A stretch of 64,000 nt of DNA from Thalassolituus oleivorans MIL-1 (GCF_000355675.1 NC_020888.1:717001-781000), one strand, 5' to 3'; counted from the first letter of the stretch, positions 37,771-47,374 are shown. Program-made: numbers and translations. The notes: generated from the letters alone by a model not told the origin.

Positions 37771-37802
37771 TTAAGGTAACTTGAGTTACGTTAAGGTAAC
37801 TT
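37771..37802 (+). promoter_or_regulatory. Repeated GTAAC dyads upstream of the acyl-CoA operon
   Basis: TTAAGGTAACTT occurs at 37771-37782 and 37791-37802, 20 bases apart. With the inverted copy GTTAC at 37785-37789 they form two overlapping palindromes, GTAAC-N4-GTTAC and GTTAC-N6-GTAAC. The half-sites are spaced about one helical turn. This fits an operator of the adjacent MerR-family protein. No clear -10 hexamer could be assigned. Confidence 0.6.
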
Positions 37803-37865
37803 ATCAGGATGGTGTCTCGACACGAACCGTCTTCGAATGCAAATAACAAGAATTAGGAAGGCACT

Positions 37866-39080
37866 ATGGCTTTACCTTTAGAAGGGATGACTGTTCTCGA
37901 TTTGTCGCGCCTGTTACCCGGCCCCATGTGCTCTATGCACTTACGCGATATGGGTGCTCGAGTGATCAAAGTGGAAGACACCAAAGCCGGTGACTACACC
38001 CGTTTTATGGGAATGCCGAAGGGCATGGTAAGCCCTGCATTTCATATTTTAAATCGTGGTAAAGAATCCATTAGTTTGGATATTAGTAACGCCGAAGGGC
38101 ATACCTTGCTCCTTCGTTTGGTCGAAAAAACCGATATTCTGCTCGAAAGTTTTCGCCCCGGCGTTATGACGCGTCTTGGTCTTTCGTATGAAGCACTTAA
38201 GGCAATTAATCCAAAGATCGTCGTGTGTTCTATTTCTGGTTATGGCCAAACAGGTCCGTGGGCGGAAAAAGCTGGACATGACATGAACTACTGCGCGACA
38301 GCCGGTGTTTTGGAGCAAATGGGTGAAGCTCATGGCGCGCCTGTGTTAGGTAATTTTCAAATTGCCGATTTAGCGGGTGGATCACTCAGTGCCGCGATGG
38401 CGATTATGGCGGGAGTCGTTGGTAGCTTGCGTCATGGTGAAGGCAGTTATTTAGATATTTCGATGACGGACTGCACGTTTGCCCACCACGTTATCACAAT
38501 GGCTAGCATGAATTTAATGGGCAAATCTTTGCCTCGTGGTCAAGACATGCTGACCGGTGCGCGCCCATGTTATTCCATTTATGCCACAGCTGATCACCAA
38601 TATATGGCGGTTGGTGCATTGGAAGAAAAATTCTGGTTGCAAGTATGCGACGTACTGAATAAACCGCAGTGGAAAGCGCGTTATTTAGATATGGGAAACA
38701 AAGCAGAGGAATTACGTGCAGAAGTAGCTGCCGTCTTTGCATCTGAGCCGCAAGCGCATTGGCGCGACCTGTTCGCTGATGCGGATTGCTGCGTAACCCC
38801 AATATTGACCCCCCAAGCGGCGTTTGAGCATCCACAATTGTTAGCACGAGAAATGGTGCAAGAATTAACCACCCCTAGTGGTCAAACCATTCGTTGCCCT
38901 GCGCCCTCAATTAAATATTCCGATAAAAAACATTTAGCTGATTCCGTTGGTCCAGAGCAAGGCCAGCATACTCAGAATATCCTGCATGAAGTTCACTGCA
39001 CAGCGACAGACATCGACCGCCTGTTGCTTAGTGGCGTTGCACGTCAGGCAGGTTACACAGCCCTTAAGGAGAGCAAATAA
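37866..39080 (+). CDS. CaiB/BaiF family CoA-transferase, alpha-methylacyl-CoA racemase type
   Basis: 404 residues. N-terminal LEGMTVLDLSRLLPGPMCSMHLRDMGARVIKVE is the family entry. AGHDMNYCATAGVL carries the His, ADLAGG the Asp (about residue 168), and AVGALEEKFW the Glu that match the His/Asp/Glu set of alpha-methylacyl-CoA racemase. The reaction would be 2R/2S isomerisation of 2-methylacyl-CoA, needed for degrading branched chains; a CoA-transferase function cannot be excluded. First gene of a four-gene operon; its TAA overlaps the next ATG. Confidence 0.85.
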   Translation: MALPLEGMTVLDLSRLLPGPMCSMHLRDMGARVIKVEDTKAGDYTRFMGMPKGMVSPAFHILNRGKESISLDISNAEGHTLLLRLVEKTDILLESFRPGVMTRLGLSYEALKAINPKIVVCSISGYGQTGPWAEKAGHDMNYCATAGVLEQMGEAHGAPVLGNFQIADLAGGSLSAAMAIMAGVVGSLRHGEGSYLDISMTDCTFAHHVITMASMNLMGKSLPRGQDMLTGARPCYSIYATADHQYMAVGALEEKFWLQVCDVLNKPQWKARYLDMGNKAEELRAEVAAVFASEPQAHWRDLFADADCCVTPILTPQAAFEHPQLLAREMVQELTTPSGQTIRCPAPSIKYSDKKHLADSVGPEQGQHTQNILHEVHCTATDIDRLLLSGVARQAGYTALKESK

Positions 39081-40216
39081 TGATCCCTCGCAGTGTTTAT
39101 ACCGAAGAACATGACATGTTCCGCGACGCGGTACGTAAATTTATGCAGCGTGAAATTCAGCCAAATATTGATCAGTGGGAAGAAGACGGTCAAATCTCCC
39201 GAGAAGCTTGGTTAAAAGCAGGCGAGGCCGGTATTTTATGCTCTCATATTCCTGAAGAATACGGCGGCGCTGGTGTTGATTTTCGTTACTCTGCTATTGC
39301 CATTGAAGAGCAAGGCTATGTGTTTGCTTCAGGCCCAGGTTTTTCTCTACATTCGGATATCGTCGCGCCTTATATTTTGCATTATGGTTCTGAAGAACAA
39401 AAAAAGAAGTGGCTGCCAAAGATGTGTACGGGGGAAGTCATTACCGCAATCGCTATGACTGAACCGGGTACCGGTTCAGACTTAGCGGGTGTTCGCACTA
39501 GTGCCACCGAAGATGGCGACGATTACATTATTAATGGTTCTAAAACCTTTATCACTAATGGTCAAATGGCTGATCTGTTTATTGTTGTTGCTAAAACGGA
39601 TACATCAGCCGGTGCAAAAGGCGTTAGCTTGTTTTTAGTCGAAGCTGATCGCGCTGGTTTTGCTCGTGGTCAAAATCTGAAGAAAGTGGGTATGAAATCC
39701 CAAGATACTTCAGAGCTATTTTTTGACAATGTTCGTGTTCCTAAAAGTAATTTATTAGGTCAGAAAAACGCTGGCTTCATTTATTTAATGCAAGAACTAG
39801 CACAAGAACGTTTGAGTGTTGCCATCATTGGTGCCGCCGTCGCGAAAGCTTGTTACGACGAAACAGTTAAATACGTGAAAGAGCGTAAAGCATTCGGTAA
39901 ACCGATTGCAGCCTTCCAAAATACTCGTTTTAAATTAGCCGAAATCCGCACAGAACTTGCCGTTACGCAAACGTATGTAGACCGTTGTTTAGAGTTGCAT
40001 TGCGAGAAAAAACTCAGCATTGATGCGGCCGCTTCGGTGAAACTCTGGGCTACTGAGGCTCAATGTCGCATTGTTGATGAATGTGTACAGTTACACGGTG
40101 GTTACGGCTATATGTGGGAATACCCAGTCGCTCGTGCCTATGCCGATTCTCGTGTGCAGCGCATTTACGCAGGCACATCAGAAATTATGAAAGAAATTAT
40201 TTCTCGTACTATTTAA
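39080..40216 (+). CDS. Acyl-CoA dehydrogenase
   Basis: 378 residues. It oxidises acyl-CoA to trans-2-enoyl-CoA with FAD. Family signatures AMTEPGTGSDLAGVRT near 125-141 and QLHGGYGYMWEYPVARAY near 335-352 are present; the Glu of WEYP (about 347) sits where the catalytic base lies in medium- and short-chain enzymes. YAGTSEIMKEII closes the protein. Start codon overlaps the racemase stop (TAATG). Chain-length preference cannot be told from sequence. Confidence 0.94.
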   Translation: MIPRSVYTEEHDMFRDAVRKFMQREIQPNIDQWEEDGQISREAWLKAGEAGILCSHIPEEYGGAGVDFRYSAIAIEEQGYVFASGPGFSLHSDIVAPYILHYGSEEQKKKWLPKMCTGEVITAIAMTEPGTGSDLAGVRTSATEDGDDYIINGSKTFITNGQMADLFIVVAKTDTSAGAKGVSLFLVEADRAGFARGQNLKKVGMKSQDTSELFFDNVRVPKSNLLGQKNAGFIYLMQELAQERLSVAIIGAAVAKACYDETVKYVKERKAFGKPIAAFQNTRFKLAEIRTELAVTQTYVDRCLELHCEKKLSIDAAASVKLWATEAQCRIVDECVQLHGGYGYMWEYPVARAYADSRVQRIYAGTSEIMKEIISRTI

Positions 40217-40231
40217 TACAGGGTAAGGATC

Positions 40232-41437
40232 ATGACTGAAGCCTATATTTTTGATGCCGTTCGTACCCCTCGTGGTCGCGGTAAAAAAGACGGTAGTTTG
40301 CACAGCGTAACCCCTGTGAATTTAATGTCGGGTTTATTGCGTGAATTACAAAAGCGTAATGATCTCGATACATCGAAATTAGATGATGTTGTTTTGGGGT
40401 GCGTCGAGCCGGTAATGGAACAAGGTGCTGATATTGCTCGCACCGCCGTACTGATGGCCGACTACGCGCAAACTGTTGCGGGTACCGTGGTGAGCCGTTT
40501 TTGTGCTTCGGGCTTAGAGGCCGTGAACATGGCTGCAGCTAAAGTCAAAGCGGGCGAAGCACAGATGACGATTGGTGGCGGCGTTGAATGTATGTCGCGT
40601 ATTCCTATGGGATCAGGCGGTGGTGCGTATTACACCGATCCATCGGTAACCAATAAATTATCATTTGTACCACAAGGTATTTCCGCTGATTTAATTGCCA
40701 CTATGCACGGTTTTTCGCGCGCCGATGTGGATGCCTATGCAGTAGAGTCACAGCGTCGTGCTAAGCACGCTTGGGATAACGGATTTTTCGCTAAATCAGT
40801 TGTACCAGTAAAAGATCAGCTTGGTTTTACCTTATTGGATCGTGATGAACATATGCGTCCAGGAGCTACGGTCGAGGGTTTAGGTAAACTAAATGCATCG
40901 TTTGAAATGCATGGGGGACTAGGTTTCGACGCGATTGCGCAACAGGTTTATCCACAGGTTGAGCGCATTAATCACGTTCATCATGCCGGTAACTCATCGG
41001 GTATTGTTGACGGTGCTTCGGCGGTATTAATCGGTACTCGCGAAATGGGTGCTGCGTTAGGTTTAACTCCACGTGCGCGCATTGTTGCAGCGGCTTCGGT
41101 TGGTTCTGAACCAACCATTATGTTAACCGGCCCAGCGCCAAGTGCTCGTAAGGCATTAGCCAATGCACGTATGCAGGCTTCGGATATCGACTTGTGGGAA
41201 TTAAACGAAGCGTTTGCCTCGGTGGTGATGCTGTTTATGAAAGAAATGGGCATCGACCATAGTCGTATCAATGTGAATGGCGGCGCGATTGCGATGGGCC
41301 ATCCGCTCGGTGCAACAGGTGCCATGATTTTAGGTACAGTGCTGGATGAACTCGAACGCACGAATAAACGCACTGCACTGATTAATTTATGTGTTGGTGG
41401 TGGTATGGGTACAGCAACGATTATCGAACGCGTTTAA
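40232..41437 (+). CDS. Acetyl-CoA C-acyltransferase (thiolase)
   Basis: 401 residues. It cleaves 3-ketoacyl-CoA with CoA to give acetyl-CoA (or propionyl-CoA from 2-methyl substrates). The nucleophilic Cys is C91 in [15 protein letters not shown]; the second site [18 protein letters not shown] has the catalytic His, and CVGGGMGTA near the C-terminus has the acid/base Cys. It follows the dehydrogenase by 15 bases with AAGGA before the ATG. Confidence 0.95.
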   Translation: MTEAYIFDAVRTPRGRGKKDGSLHSVTPVNLMSGLLRELQKRNDLDTSKLDDVVLGCVEPVMEQGADIARTAVLMADYAQTVAGTVVSRFCASGLEAVNMAAAKVKAGEAQMTIGGGVECMSRIPMGSGGGAYYTDPSVTNKLSFVPQGISADLIATMHGFSRADVDAYAVESQRRAKHAWDNGFFAKSVVPVKDQLGFTLLDRDEHMRPGATVEGLGKLNASFEMHGGLGFDAIAQQVYPQVERINHVHHAGNSSGIVDGASAVLIGTREMGAALGLTPRARIVAAASVGSEPTIMLTGPAPSARKALANARMQASDIDLWELNEAFASVVMLFMKEMGIDHSRINVNGGAIAMGHPLGATGAMILGTVLDELERTNKRTALINLCVGGGMGTATIIERV

Positions 41438-41478
41438 TTCTTTGCTAACGACTGCAAACCATCGACGGGAGAAACGGG

Positions 41479-43626
41479 ATGGCGAATACAATGTTTACTC
41501 ATGAGATCGACGATCAAGGTATCGTGGTTTTAACATGGAATGATCAAAGCGCGCCGGTGAATTCATTGGCGCAAGCGGCTGTGGCTGGCTTTGCTGAAGT
41601 GCTGGAAAGCTTGTTGGTTAACGATGCGGTAAAAGGCATTGTTCTGACATCTGGCAAGAGCGATTTTATTGTTGGGGCCAACCTGCATGAAATTCAAACC
41701 ATGCCACAAGATCCAGCAACGATTATGGGCTTTATCCGTAAATTGCATGTGTTAATGCGCCGCATGGAAACGGCTGGTAAGCCGGTTGTAGCTGCTTTAA
41801 ATGGCACAGCACTGGGCGGTGGTATGGAAATCGCGCTGGCCTGCCATCAACGTATCGCAGCAGATAACAGCAAAGCGCGTTTCGGTTTTCCCGAAGTGAA
41901 TTTGGGTTTACTGCCGGGGGGCGGTGGTACACAACGCTTAGCGCGTTTATTAGGTATTCAAGCAGCGATGCCGTGGTTGTTACAAGCCACGCAAGCTAAG
42001 CCTGCTGAAGCCTTAGCTGCCGGTTTGATTCATGCCGTTGTTCCTGCAGATCAGCTGATCAGTGCAGCGAAAGAATGGGCATTAAATAACCCTAAAGCGA
42101 TACAGCCTTGGGATGATAAAAAATTCCGCTTACCCGGTGGTGAAGTGCAATCGGCTAAAGCCGCACAAGCATTTATGGGTGCGGAGGCAATGTTGCGTAA
42201 AAAGACTCAAGGTAATTACCTTGCGCCACAGGCGATTCTGCAAACCTTATTTGAAGGTTGCCAATTGCCGATTGATGCGGCTTTAGAAATTGAAGCGAAA
42301 TACTTCACTGAATTGCTATTAAGCGATCAGGCGAAAGCTATGATTCGTACTTTCTTTGTTGCATTACAAGATGCCAATAAACTGAAAAATCGTCCAAAAG
42401 ACGTTGAGAAAAAGCAGTTTAAGAAAGTCGGTATTTTAGGCGCTGGCATGATGGGCGCTGGTATTGCTTACTCATCAACGCTGAGTGGTATGGATGTGGT
42501 ATTGCTTGATACTAAGCAAGAAGCAGCTGATCGTGGGAAAGCTTACTCTGAAGGCATTTTAAAGAAGCGTGTAACACGCGGAAAAATGACCCAAGAAAAG
42601 GCGGATGCACAACTAGGCCGAATTCTCGCAACCACGGATTTTAATGATCTTGCCGGTTGCGACTTAGTGATTGAAGCCGTGTTTGAAGATCGTACGATTA
42701 AAGCCGATGTCACGGCTAAGGCAGAAGCTGTTATTGGTAGTGATGCCATTTTCGCCTCAAATACCTCAACCTTGCCGATTACTGGTTTAGCGCAAGCGAG
42801 TCAGCGACCTGAGCAATTTATTGGCCTACATTTCTTCTCGCCGGTGGATAAAATGCCGTTGGTCGAAATTATTATGGGCGAGCAAACATCGCAGCATACT
42901 TTAGCTTGGGCATTGGATTACGTGCAGCAATTGCGTAAAACCCCAATCGTTGTAAACGACAGTCGTGGCTTTTATACCTCACGAGTCTTCAGTACCTATG
43001 TGATGGAAGGCATGGCGTTATTGAAAGAGGGGGTTGCCCCAGCATTGATTGAAAATGCGGGTAAAAAAGCTGGTATGCCGGTTGGCCCATTAGCGCTAAG
43101 CGACGAAGTCACTTTAGAGTTAATGAACCGCATTGGTACTCAAACGCGCAAAGATTTGGGCGATGCCTATGTTGCTCATCCTGCCGATGAAGTCGTTAAA
43201 TATATGGTCGAAGAGGCTGACCGTATTGGTAAACGGACAGGTAAAGGCTTTTATGATTATCCGGCTACCGATGATAAAACAGCGAAAAAAATGCTGTGGA
43301 GCGGTTTAGCAGAGCGCTTCCCTCTGGCGGTTACACAGCCTGATGCGGATTATGTGGTAAAGCGTTTACTGCATGTTCAAGCCGTAGAAACTTTACGTTG
43401 TGTCTCTGAGGGTGTGATTACTCGTGCCCATGAAGTTGATATCGGTTCTATTTTTGGTTGGGGATTTGCCCCTCATACTGGCGGTACGATTTCATACGTA
43501 GAAACAATCATTGGTATGGATCGCTTTATTGCCGAAGCGAATGAGTTAGCGGATGCCGTTGGCGAACGTTATCGCGTACCTGCTAATGTGATTGAGAAAG
43601 CGGCAGCAGGTTCGTCGTTCTATTGA
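41479..43626 (+). CDS. Bifunctional enoyl-CoA hydratase / 3-hydroxyacyl-CoA dehydrogenase (FadJ/FadB-like)
   Basis: 715 residues. The N-terminal crotonase domain has the oxyanion-hole segments SDFIVGANLHEI and ALNGTALGGGMEIALACHQRIA with the catalytic Glu in FPEVNLGLLPGGGGTQRL. The C-terminal dehydrogenase has the NAD site VGILGAGMMGAGIAY near residue 315 and the HFFSPVDKMPLVEI block with catalytic His. GGGAGAA precedes the ATG. It is the last gene of the operon and provides the two middle steps of beta-oxidation; it is a single-chain alpha-subunit-like enzyme with the thiolase next door. Confidence 0.95.
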   Translation: MANTMFTHEIDDQGIVVLTWNDQSAPVNSLAQAAVAGFAEVLESLLVNDAVKGIVLTSGKSDFIVGANLHEIQTMPQDPATIMGFIRKLHVLMRRMETAGKPVVAALNGTALGGGMEIALACHQRIAADNSKARFGFPEVNLGLLPGGGGTQRLARLLGIQAAMPWLLQATQAKPAEALAAGLIHAVVPADQLISAAKEWALNNPKAIQPWDDKKFRLPGGEVQSAKAAQAFMGAEAMLRKKTQGNYLAPQAILQTLFEGCQLPIDAALEIEAKYFTELLLSDQAKAMIRTFFVALQDANKLKNRPKDVEKKQFKKVGILGAGMMGAGIAYSSTLSGMDVVLLDTKQEAADRGKAYSEGILKKRVTRGKMTQEKADAQLGRILATTDFNDLAGCDLVIEAVFEDRTIKADVTAKAEAVIGSDAIFASNTSTLPITGLAQASQRPEQFIGLHFFSPVDKMPLVEIIMGEQTSQHTLAWALDYVQQLRKTPIVVNDSRGFYTSRVFSTYVMEGMALLKEGVAPALIENAGKKAGMPVGPLALSDEVTLELMNRIGTQTRKDLGDAYVAHPADEVVKYMVEEADRIGKRTGKGFYDYPATDDKTAKKMLWSGLAERFPLAVTQPDADYVVKRLLHVQAVETLRCVSEGVITRAHEVDIGSIFGWGFAPHTGGTISYVETIIGMDRFIAEANELADAVGERYRVPANVIEKAAAGSSFY

Positions 43627-43680
43627 TCTCGAAGGTTCTGAGTCTGCTAGGATTTCCCTGATTCTAGTGGATGATGAAAC

Positions 43681-43712
43681 AAAGCCCAGTATTTTGGTAC
43701 TGGGCTTTTTTC
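43681..43712. terminator. Bidirectional intrinsic terminator
   Basis: AAAGCCCAGTA / TACTGGGCTTT is an 11-bp perfect stem with a 6-base loop followed by a T-run. It lies between the converging acyl-CoA operon and the flotillin operon. Confidence 0.95.
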
Positions 43713-43738
43713 GTTTCTAGCGGTCTAGCGCGTGATGC

Positions 43739-45424
43739 TTAATTCATTTTGATATCAGCAGCTAAGTCAGCAACACCAGCTTCTTTTAGCAGCGAATCGA
43801 CTAGCGGAGCCATAGCACGATGCTTCAGTGCGCTATCAACCAGAGCTTCAGGCAAGCTTTGACTACCTTCGGCGTTGGCGTTCAAAATGCCTGTGCTGCC
43901 TCTCTCACCAAAGCCAGTCATACCATCAATAGAAATGATTTTCATACCATCAATGTTTTCTAGCGGTTTAACGCTTTCACGAATAATCATTGGTAAATGT
44001 TCGTGCAGACTCAGTACGCGTTTAAGCGCAATTTGAGCTTCGCTTAGGCTATTTAATGCTTCGTTCATCAATTGCTGACCTTCAGCATCAACCTTGTATT
44101 TTTCGCGATCTGCTTCAACGCGTGCGCGAATGGCATCGGCTTCAGCATGAGCCTGCATGCGTAGAGCTTCGGCTTTATCTTCAGCCGCCATTTTTTCGGC
44201 TTCAGCCGATACACGTACACTGGTTGCTTGGCGTTCTGCTTCTTTACGCGCTTCAATCAACTCAATTTCTTTTTCACGCTCAGCAATTTCAACTTGCTTA
44301 GCCGTGGTTACTTTTTCTTCGGCACGCACGGCTTCAGAGCGAGCAACGTTTGCCTCTTGATCGGCTAGTGATTGCTCTTTTGATTTTTGTGCAACAGCAA
44401 TCGCACGTTCTTGTTCGGCAATTTCTAGTGATTTTTGCTTTTCAATTTCGCGTTCGGCCAACATACGTTCGCGTTCGATTTCTTGTTCGCGCAGGCGGCG
44501 TTCTTTTTCAATTTCTAGTAGGCGTGTTGACTGCTCAGCGGCAATGCGTGATACATCGACTTCACGCTTAGCTTCAATTTCAGCCTGCATCGCCGTACGT
44601 TCTTTATCGGCTTTTTCTTTAGCGATATCGGCTTGTTGTTGGGCTTCGCGGTTTTCAACTTCGCGCTCTTGTTCCATTTTGGCGTAGCGCATTTCACGTT
44701 CAATATCTAACCGTTGACGTTCGGCATCAAGGTTTTTCATCTCAATAAGAACGCGTGTTTCTTGTTCGACATCATTCACTTCTTTACGACGTGCTTCAAT
44801 GGAGCGCGTCATACGTGCCAGACCTTCAGCATCGAAGACGTTATCTTGTTGGAAGAACTGACGCGGGGTTTGATCTAAACCGGTTAACGAAACGGATTCT
44901 AATTCCAAACCGTTTTTCAATAAGTCTTCACTCACCACTTGCTGAACTTTTTGTACAAACTGACTGCGCTGTTCGTGTAATTCTGCCATTTCCATTTCGG
45001 CGGCAACTGAACGCAGCGCATCAACAAACTTACCTTCGATCATGTCTTTTAACGCTTCAGGATCGAGAGTGCGCGTGCCTAAGGTTTGTGCAGCGTTGGC
45101 GATGGCATCATTTTCGGGTTTAACACGCAGATAAAATTCAGCCAGTACGTCAACTCGCATGCGGTCTTTAGTGATCAGCGCTTGATGTTCTTTACGTGAA
45201 ACCGCTAGGCGTAGGGTGTTCATGTTAACTGGGATTATTTCGTGCAATACCGGCAGCACCATGGCCCCACCGTTCATAATGATTTTTTGTCCGCCCATAC
45301 CGGTACGCACAAAAGAACGTTCTTTTGAGGCGCGGGTATATAGCCGCGCGAAGATCAGGCCGACGACCATCAATGCGATAAATAGCATCGCAGCGAAGAA
45401 TAAAATTGCAGGTAAATTGTTCAT
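43739..45424 (-). CDS. yqiK: Flotillin-like SPFH protein (YqiK type)
   Basis: 561 residues. One N-terminal membrane helix (about 5-27), an SPFH/band-7 domain (about 30-210, with KIIMNGGAMVLPVLHEIIPVN), then a very long charged coiled coil (about 215-450, Glu/Lys/Arg/Ala-rich) and a flotillin C-terminal domain. It matches E. coli YqiK rather than the shorter stomatins. Such proteins scaffold ordered membrane domains. It is the last gene of a four-gene minus-strand operon with a YqiJ-like and a PspA-like protein. Confidence 0.9.
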   Translation of the reverse strand: MNNLPAILFFAAMLFIALMVVGLIFARLYTRASKERSFVRTGMGGQKIIMNGGAMVLPVLHEIIPVNMNTLRLAVSRKEHQALITKDRMRVDVLAEFYLRVKPENDAIANAAQTLGTRTLDPEALKDMIEGKFVDALRSVAAEMEMAELHEQRSQFVQKVQQVVSEDLLKNGLELESVSLTGLDQTPRQFFQQDNVFDAEGLARMTRSIEARRKEVNDVEQETRVLIEMKNLDAERQRLDIEREMRYAKMEQEREVENREAQQQADIAKEKADKERTAMQAEIEAKREVDVSRIAAEQSTRLLEIEKERRLREQEIERERMLAEREIEKQKSLEIAEQERAIAVAQKSKEQSLADQEANVARSEAVRAEEKVTTAKQVEIAEREKEIELIEARKEAERQATSVRVSAEAEKMAAEDKAEALRMQAHAEADAIRARVEADREKYKVDAEGQQLMNEALNSLSEAQIALKRVLSLHEHLPMIIRESVKPLENIDGMKIISIDGMTGFGERGSTGILNANAEGSQSLPEALVDSALKHRAMAPLVDSLLKEAGVADLAADIKMN

Positions 45425-45462
45425 CAGGACTCCATATCCTTAATTTATAGAAATTTTTTAGT

Positions 45463-46116
45463 TTATTTTAAATTCGGATTAGTTGGGGCAATGACACTAA
45501 AGATAGCGCCACGCTCTTCAACGAGTAAAACTTTATCGCCTTGCTTAAAAATATTATCGTCGATTGGCTCTACCATCACGTAATGGCTAGTACCAAAGCG
45601 ATCGCTAAAGCGTGCTTCTGCCGCAGAGCCAAGACGAGCTTCGCCGACGGTGATGACAGCGATATGACCGACAAAACTGTTGGATGAAATCGACTCAGTT
45701 TCATCTTTAAATACCACCTTAGCCAAAATGCCTGTGCTGGTTCTTAGCACAGGTAAAGATCCCATAAAGGCGAGTGGCGCAGCGATAATAGCGGGTAGGG
45801 TAAATCCAAGCGTATTATCGAGGGCTAATTGTAGTGCCAGGCCAATAAGACTAAACGCTGCTAAAAATACCACCAATAAAATCAGCATAGGTACTTGGCC
45901 AAAGCGTATCCAGCCAAGTAGGTTACTTAAAGCGCCGCCGCTCGATCCGCTGCCATCCATATCAGCATCAATATCAATATCGGGTAGCAGGCTATCCAGC
46001 GCTTGTGACATTCCCAAGCCAATTAAGGTTAATGCTCCTTCCATTACCGCAATAATCAGCATTAACATGAGTGCAATGCTGAATGGCATATTGTTATCGG
46101 CGAACAAAAATTCCAT
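45463..46116 (-). CDS. yqiJ: YqiJ-like inner-membrane protein (NfeD-related)
   Basis: 217 residues. Three hydrophobic helices (about 12-38, 74-95, 105-120) surround an acidic loop LPDIDIDADMDGS, and the C-terminal part (about 140-210) is a beta-rich OB-fold-like domain with GHIAVITVGEA and QGDKVLLVEE. This is the YqiJ layout, a protein always found beside the YqiK flotillin. It sits 38 bases before the flotillin start, and its ATG follows the PspA-like stop directly. Confidence 0.85.
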   Translation of the reverse strand: MEFLFADNNMPFSIALMLMLIIAVMEGALTLIGLGMSQALDSLLPDIDIDADMDGSGSSGGALSNLLGWIRFGQVPMLILLVVFLAAFSLIGLALQLALDNTLGFTLPAIIAAPLAFMGSLPVLRTSTGILAKVVFKDETESISSNSFVGHIAVITVGEARLGSAAEARFSDRFGTSHYVMVEPIDDNIFKQGDKVLLVEERGAIFSVIAPTNPNLK

Positions 46117-46785
46117 CTAAGGTTTTACCTCAGATTTCGCTTTCGCTAAGCGCTCTTGAATGCGATTGTTGCGCGCTAGTGTTTCTAGTTCAGCCAGTTT
46201 TGCTGCGTCGGCATTGGAGCTAACACCCGGCGCACCGGCGTTATTCATAATGCGATTAAATGCACTGGTTGCATTCTCGACTTTATCAGCCGCATTAGAT
46301 GTTGGTGCACCATTGCTGTCAGTGCCCGATTGAGCGCTGTGTTTGGCTGCTTTAACGTATTCATCCACCATGCTTTGCATTTCACGTTTCTTGGCTTGCA
46401 GCGCTTGAATGTATGAATTGAGTTCAATGATCTCAGCGTCGGCATCGGCAATGGATTTTTCGACCACAGGAATCATGGCTTCAATATCCATTTGGCGCGC
46501 GATTGCTGCTTCAGCTAAGTCATCGCGGCCAGCGTTTATGGCAACGTCGATTTGATCTTGTAGCTCAGCATGCTTGGCGTTGTCGTTATTTAAACCCTTG
46601 GTGCTTAAATAGCGTGCGGCTTCGACTTTTCCAAGTTGTTGGCGCACATCCGACATTGCGTCATCGATCTCACGGATGGTTTGTTCCATCACCATTTGTG
46701 GCGCAACATTTTCTAATGAATCGACCAAGGTATTTGCTGATGCTGAAATCAGGCGGCCAATACGAGTGATATATCCTTCAGCCAT
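46117..46785 (-). CDS. PspA/IM30 family membrane-stress protein
   Basis: 222 residues, almost all helical coiled coil. The N-terminal YITRIGRLISASANTLVDSLENVAPQMVMEQTIREIDDAMSDVRQQ resembles the amphipathic and first helices of PspA/YjfJ proteins (shown here as the visible pattern, not a database result). The tail is Ala/Asn-rich. These proteins coat stressed inner membranes. No PspF, PspB or PspC genes are nearby. The gene is 3 bases after the ribbon-helix-helix gene and directly abuts yqiJ. Confidence 0.83.
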   Translation of the reverse strand: MAEGYITRIGRLISASANTLVDSLENVAPQMVMEQTIREIDDAMSDVRQQLGKVEAARYLSTKGLNNDNAKHAELQDQIDVAINAGRDDLAEAAIARQMDIEAMIPVVEKSIADADAEIIELNSYIQALQAKKREMQSMVDEYVKAAKHSAQSGTDSNGAPTSNAADKVENATSAFNRIMNNAGAPGVSSNADAAKLAELETLARNNRIQERLAKAKSEVKP

Positions 46786-46788
46786 GAC

Positions 46789-47274
46789 TTACTCCTTTCT
46801 TATTGGTGTTTGCAATTGTGCAATCAGATGCCGAATACGCTCGGCACGTGGGGTAATATTTTCAGCGTTAGCCAGTTGTGCAGTTTGTGATTGCAAGAAG
46901 CTGGGTAATAAGCGCGCTAGTAAATTTTCGCTCACGGGCAGTAAGCGTTGTTCCAGTTGTGACACAAACTGATCATTCTTCTCGGTTGCTTGCACCGCAG
47001 CCGCGGCTTCGTCGATGAAATCTAAAATACCATCAACGATGTCGCTACGGGTGTCTGGGATGTCTTTGCTCAGAGCGCGATAGGGTGCAACAGCATCACT
47101 GGCGCATAGATAGGCACGGGTGAAAGACTGAGTGCCTATCTGCTCGCGCGTCATACGAATCAGCTCACGAACCTTCTCGCTTTGCGTGACGGCCCCGTTC
47201 TGTTCGATGTGCATCAGATAGTCGTAGTCTTCTGCTGAAAGTCGTACGCTAATGGATTGTGACTTGTTGAGCAT
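46789..47274 (-). CDS. Ribbon-helix-helix-like protein heading the PspA-flotillin operon
   Basis: 161 residues. The N-terminus SISVRLSAEDYDYL followed by QSEKVRELIRM has the strand-helix-helix pattern of ribbon-helix-helix DNA-binding domains (about residues 7-45). The rest is helical with no recognised domain. GGAGAA lies before the ATG. A promoter with an inverted repeat overlapping its -10 lies just upstream, so autoregulation of the four-gene operon is likely (inference). Confidence 0.65.
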   Translation of the reverse strand: MLNKSQSISVRLSAEDYDYLMHIEQNGAVTQSEKVRELIRMTREQIGTQSFTRAYLCASDAVAPYRALSKDIPDTRSDIVDGILDFIDEAAAAVQATEKNDQFVSQLEQRLLPVSENLLARLLPSFLQSQTAQLANAENITPRAERIRHLIAQLQTPIRKE

Positions 47275-47293
47275 GCTCGTTCTCCGTGTCTGA

Positions 47294-47327
47294 ATACAAA
47301 TGTATACAGCGATTTAAGCAGGGTCAA
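47294..47327 (-). promoter_or_regulatory. Promoter with overlapping dyad for the RHH-PspA-YqiJ-flotillin operon
   Basis: On the minus strand TTGACC (-35, plus positions 47322-47327), a 17-base spacer and TACATT (-10, 47299-47304) form a sigma-70 promoter. The dyad ATACA-N2-TGTAT (47294-47305) covers the -10, an ideal repressor site. It is 20 bases before the first ATG. Confidence 0.6.
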
Positions 47328-47345
47328 CAATTTTGTTGCAGGTAA

Positions 47346-47374
47346 TAAAAAAGCGCTCAATGGTGAGCGCTTTT
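47346..47374 (-). terminator. Intrinsic terminator after the second AlmA-like gene
   Basis: AAAAGCGCTCA / TGAGCGCTTTT, an 11-bp stem with a 4-base loop; on the minus strand it is followed by TTTTTT-rich sequence. It lies 25 bases past the stop of the AlmA-like gene. Confidence 0.9.

Noticed and set aside
45680-46120. 146-codon plus-strand frame opposite yqiJ
   Set aside because: Antisense shadow; composition mirrors the gene on the other strand.
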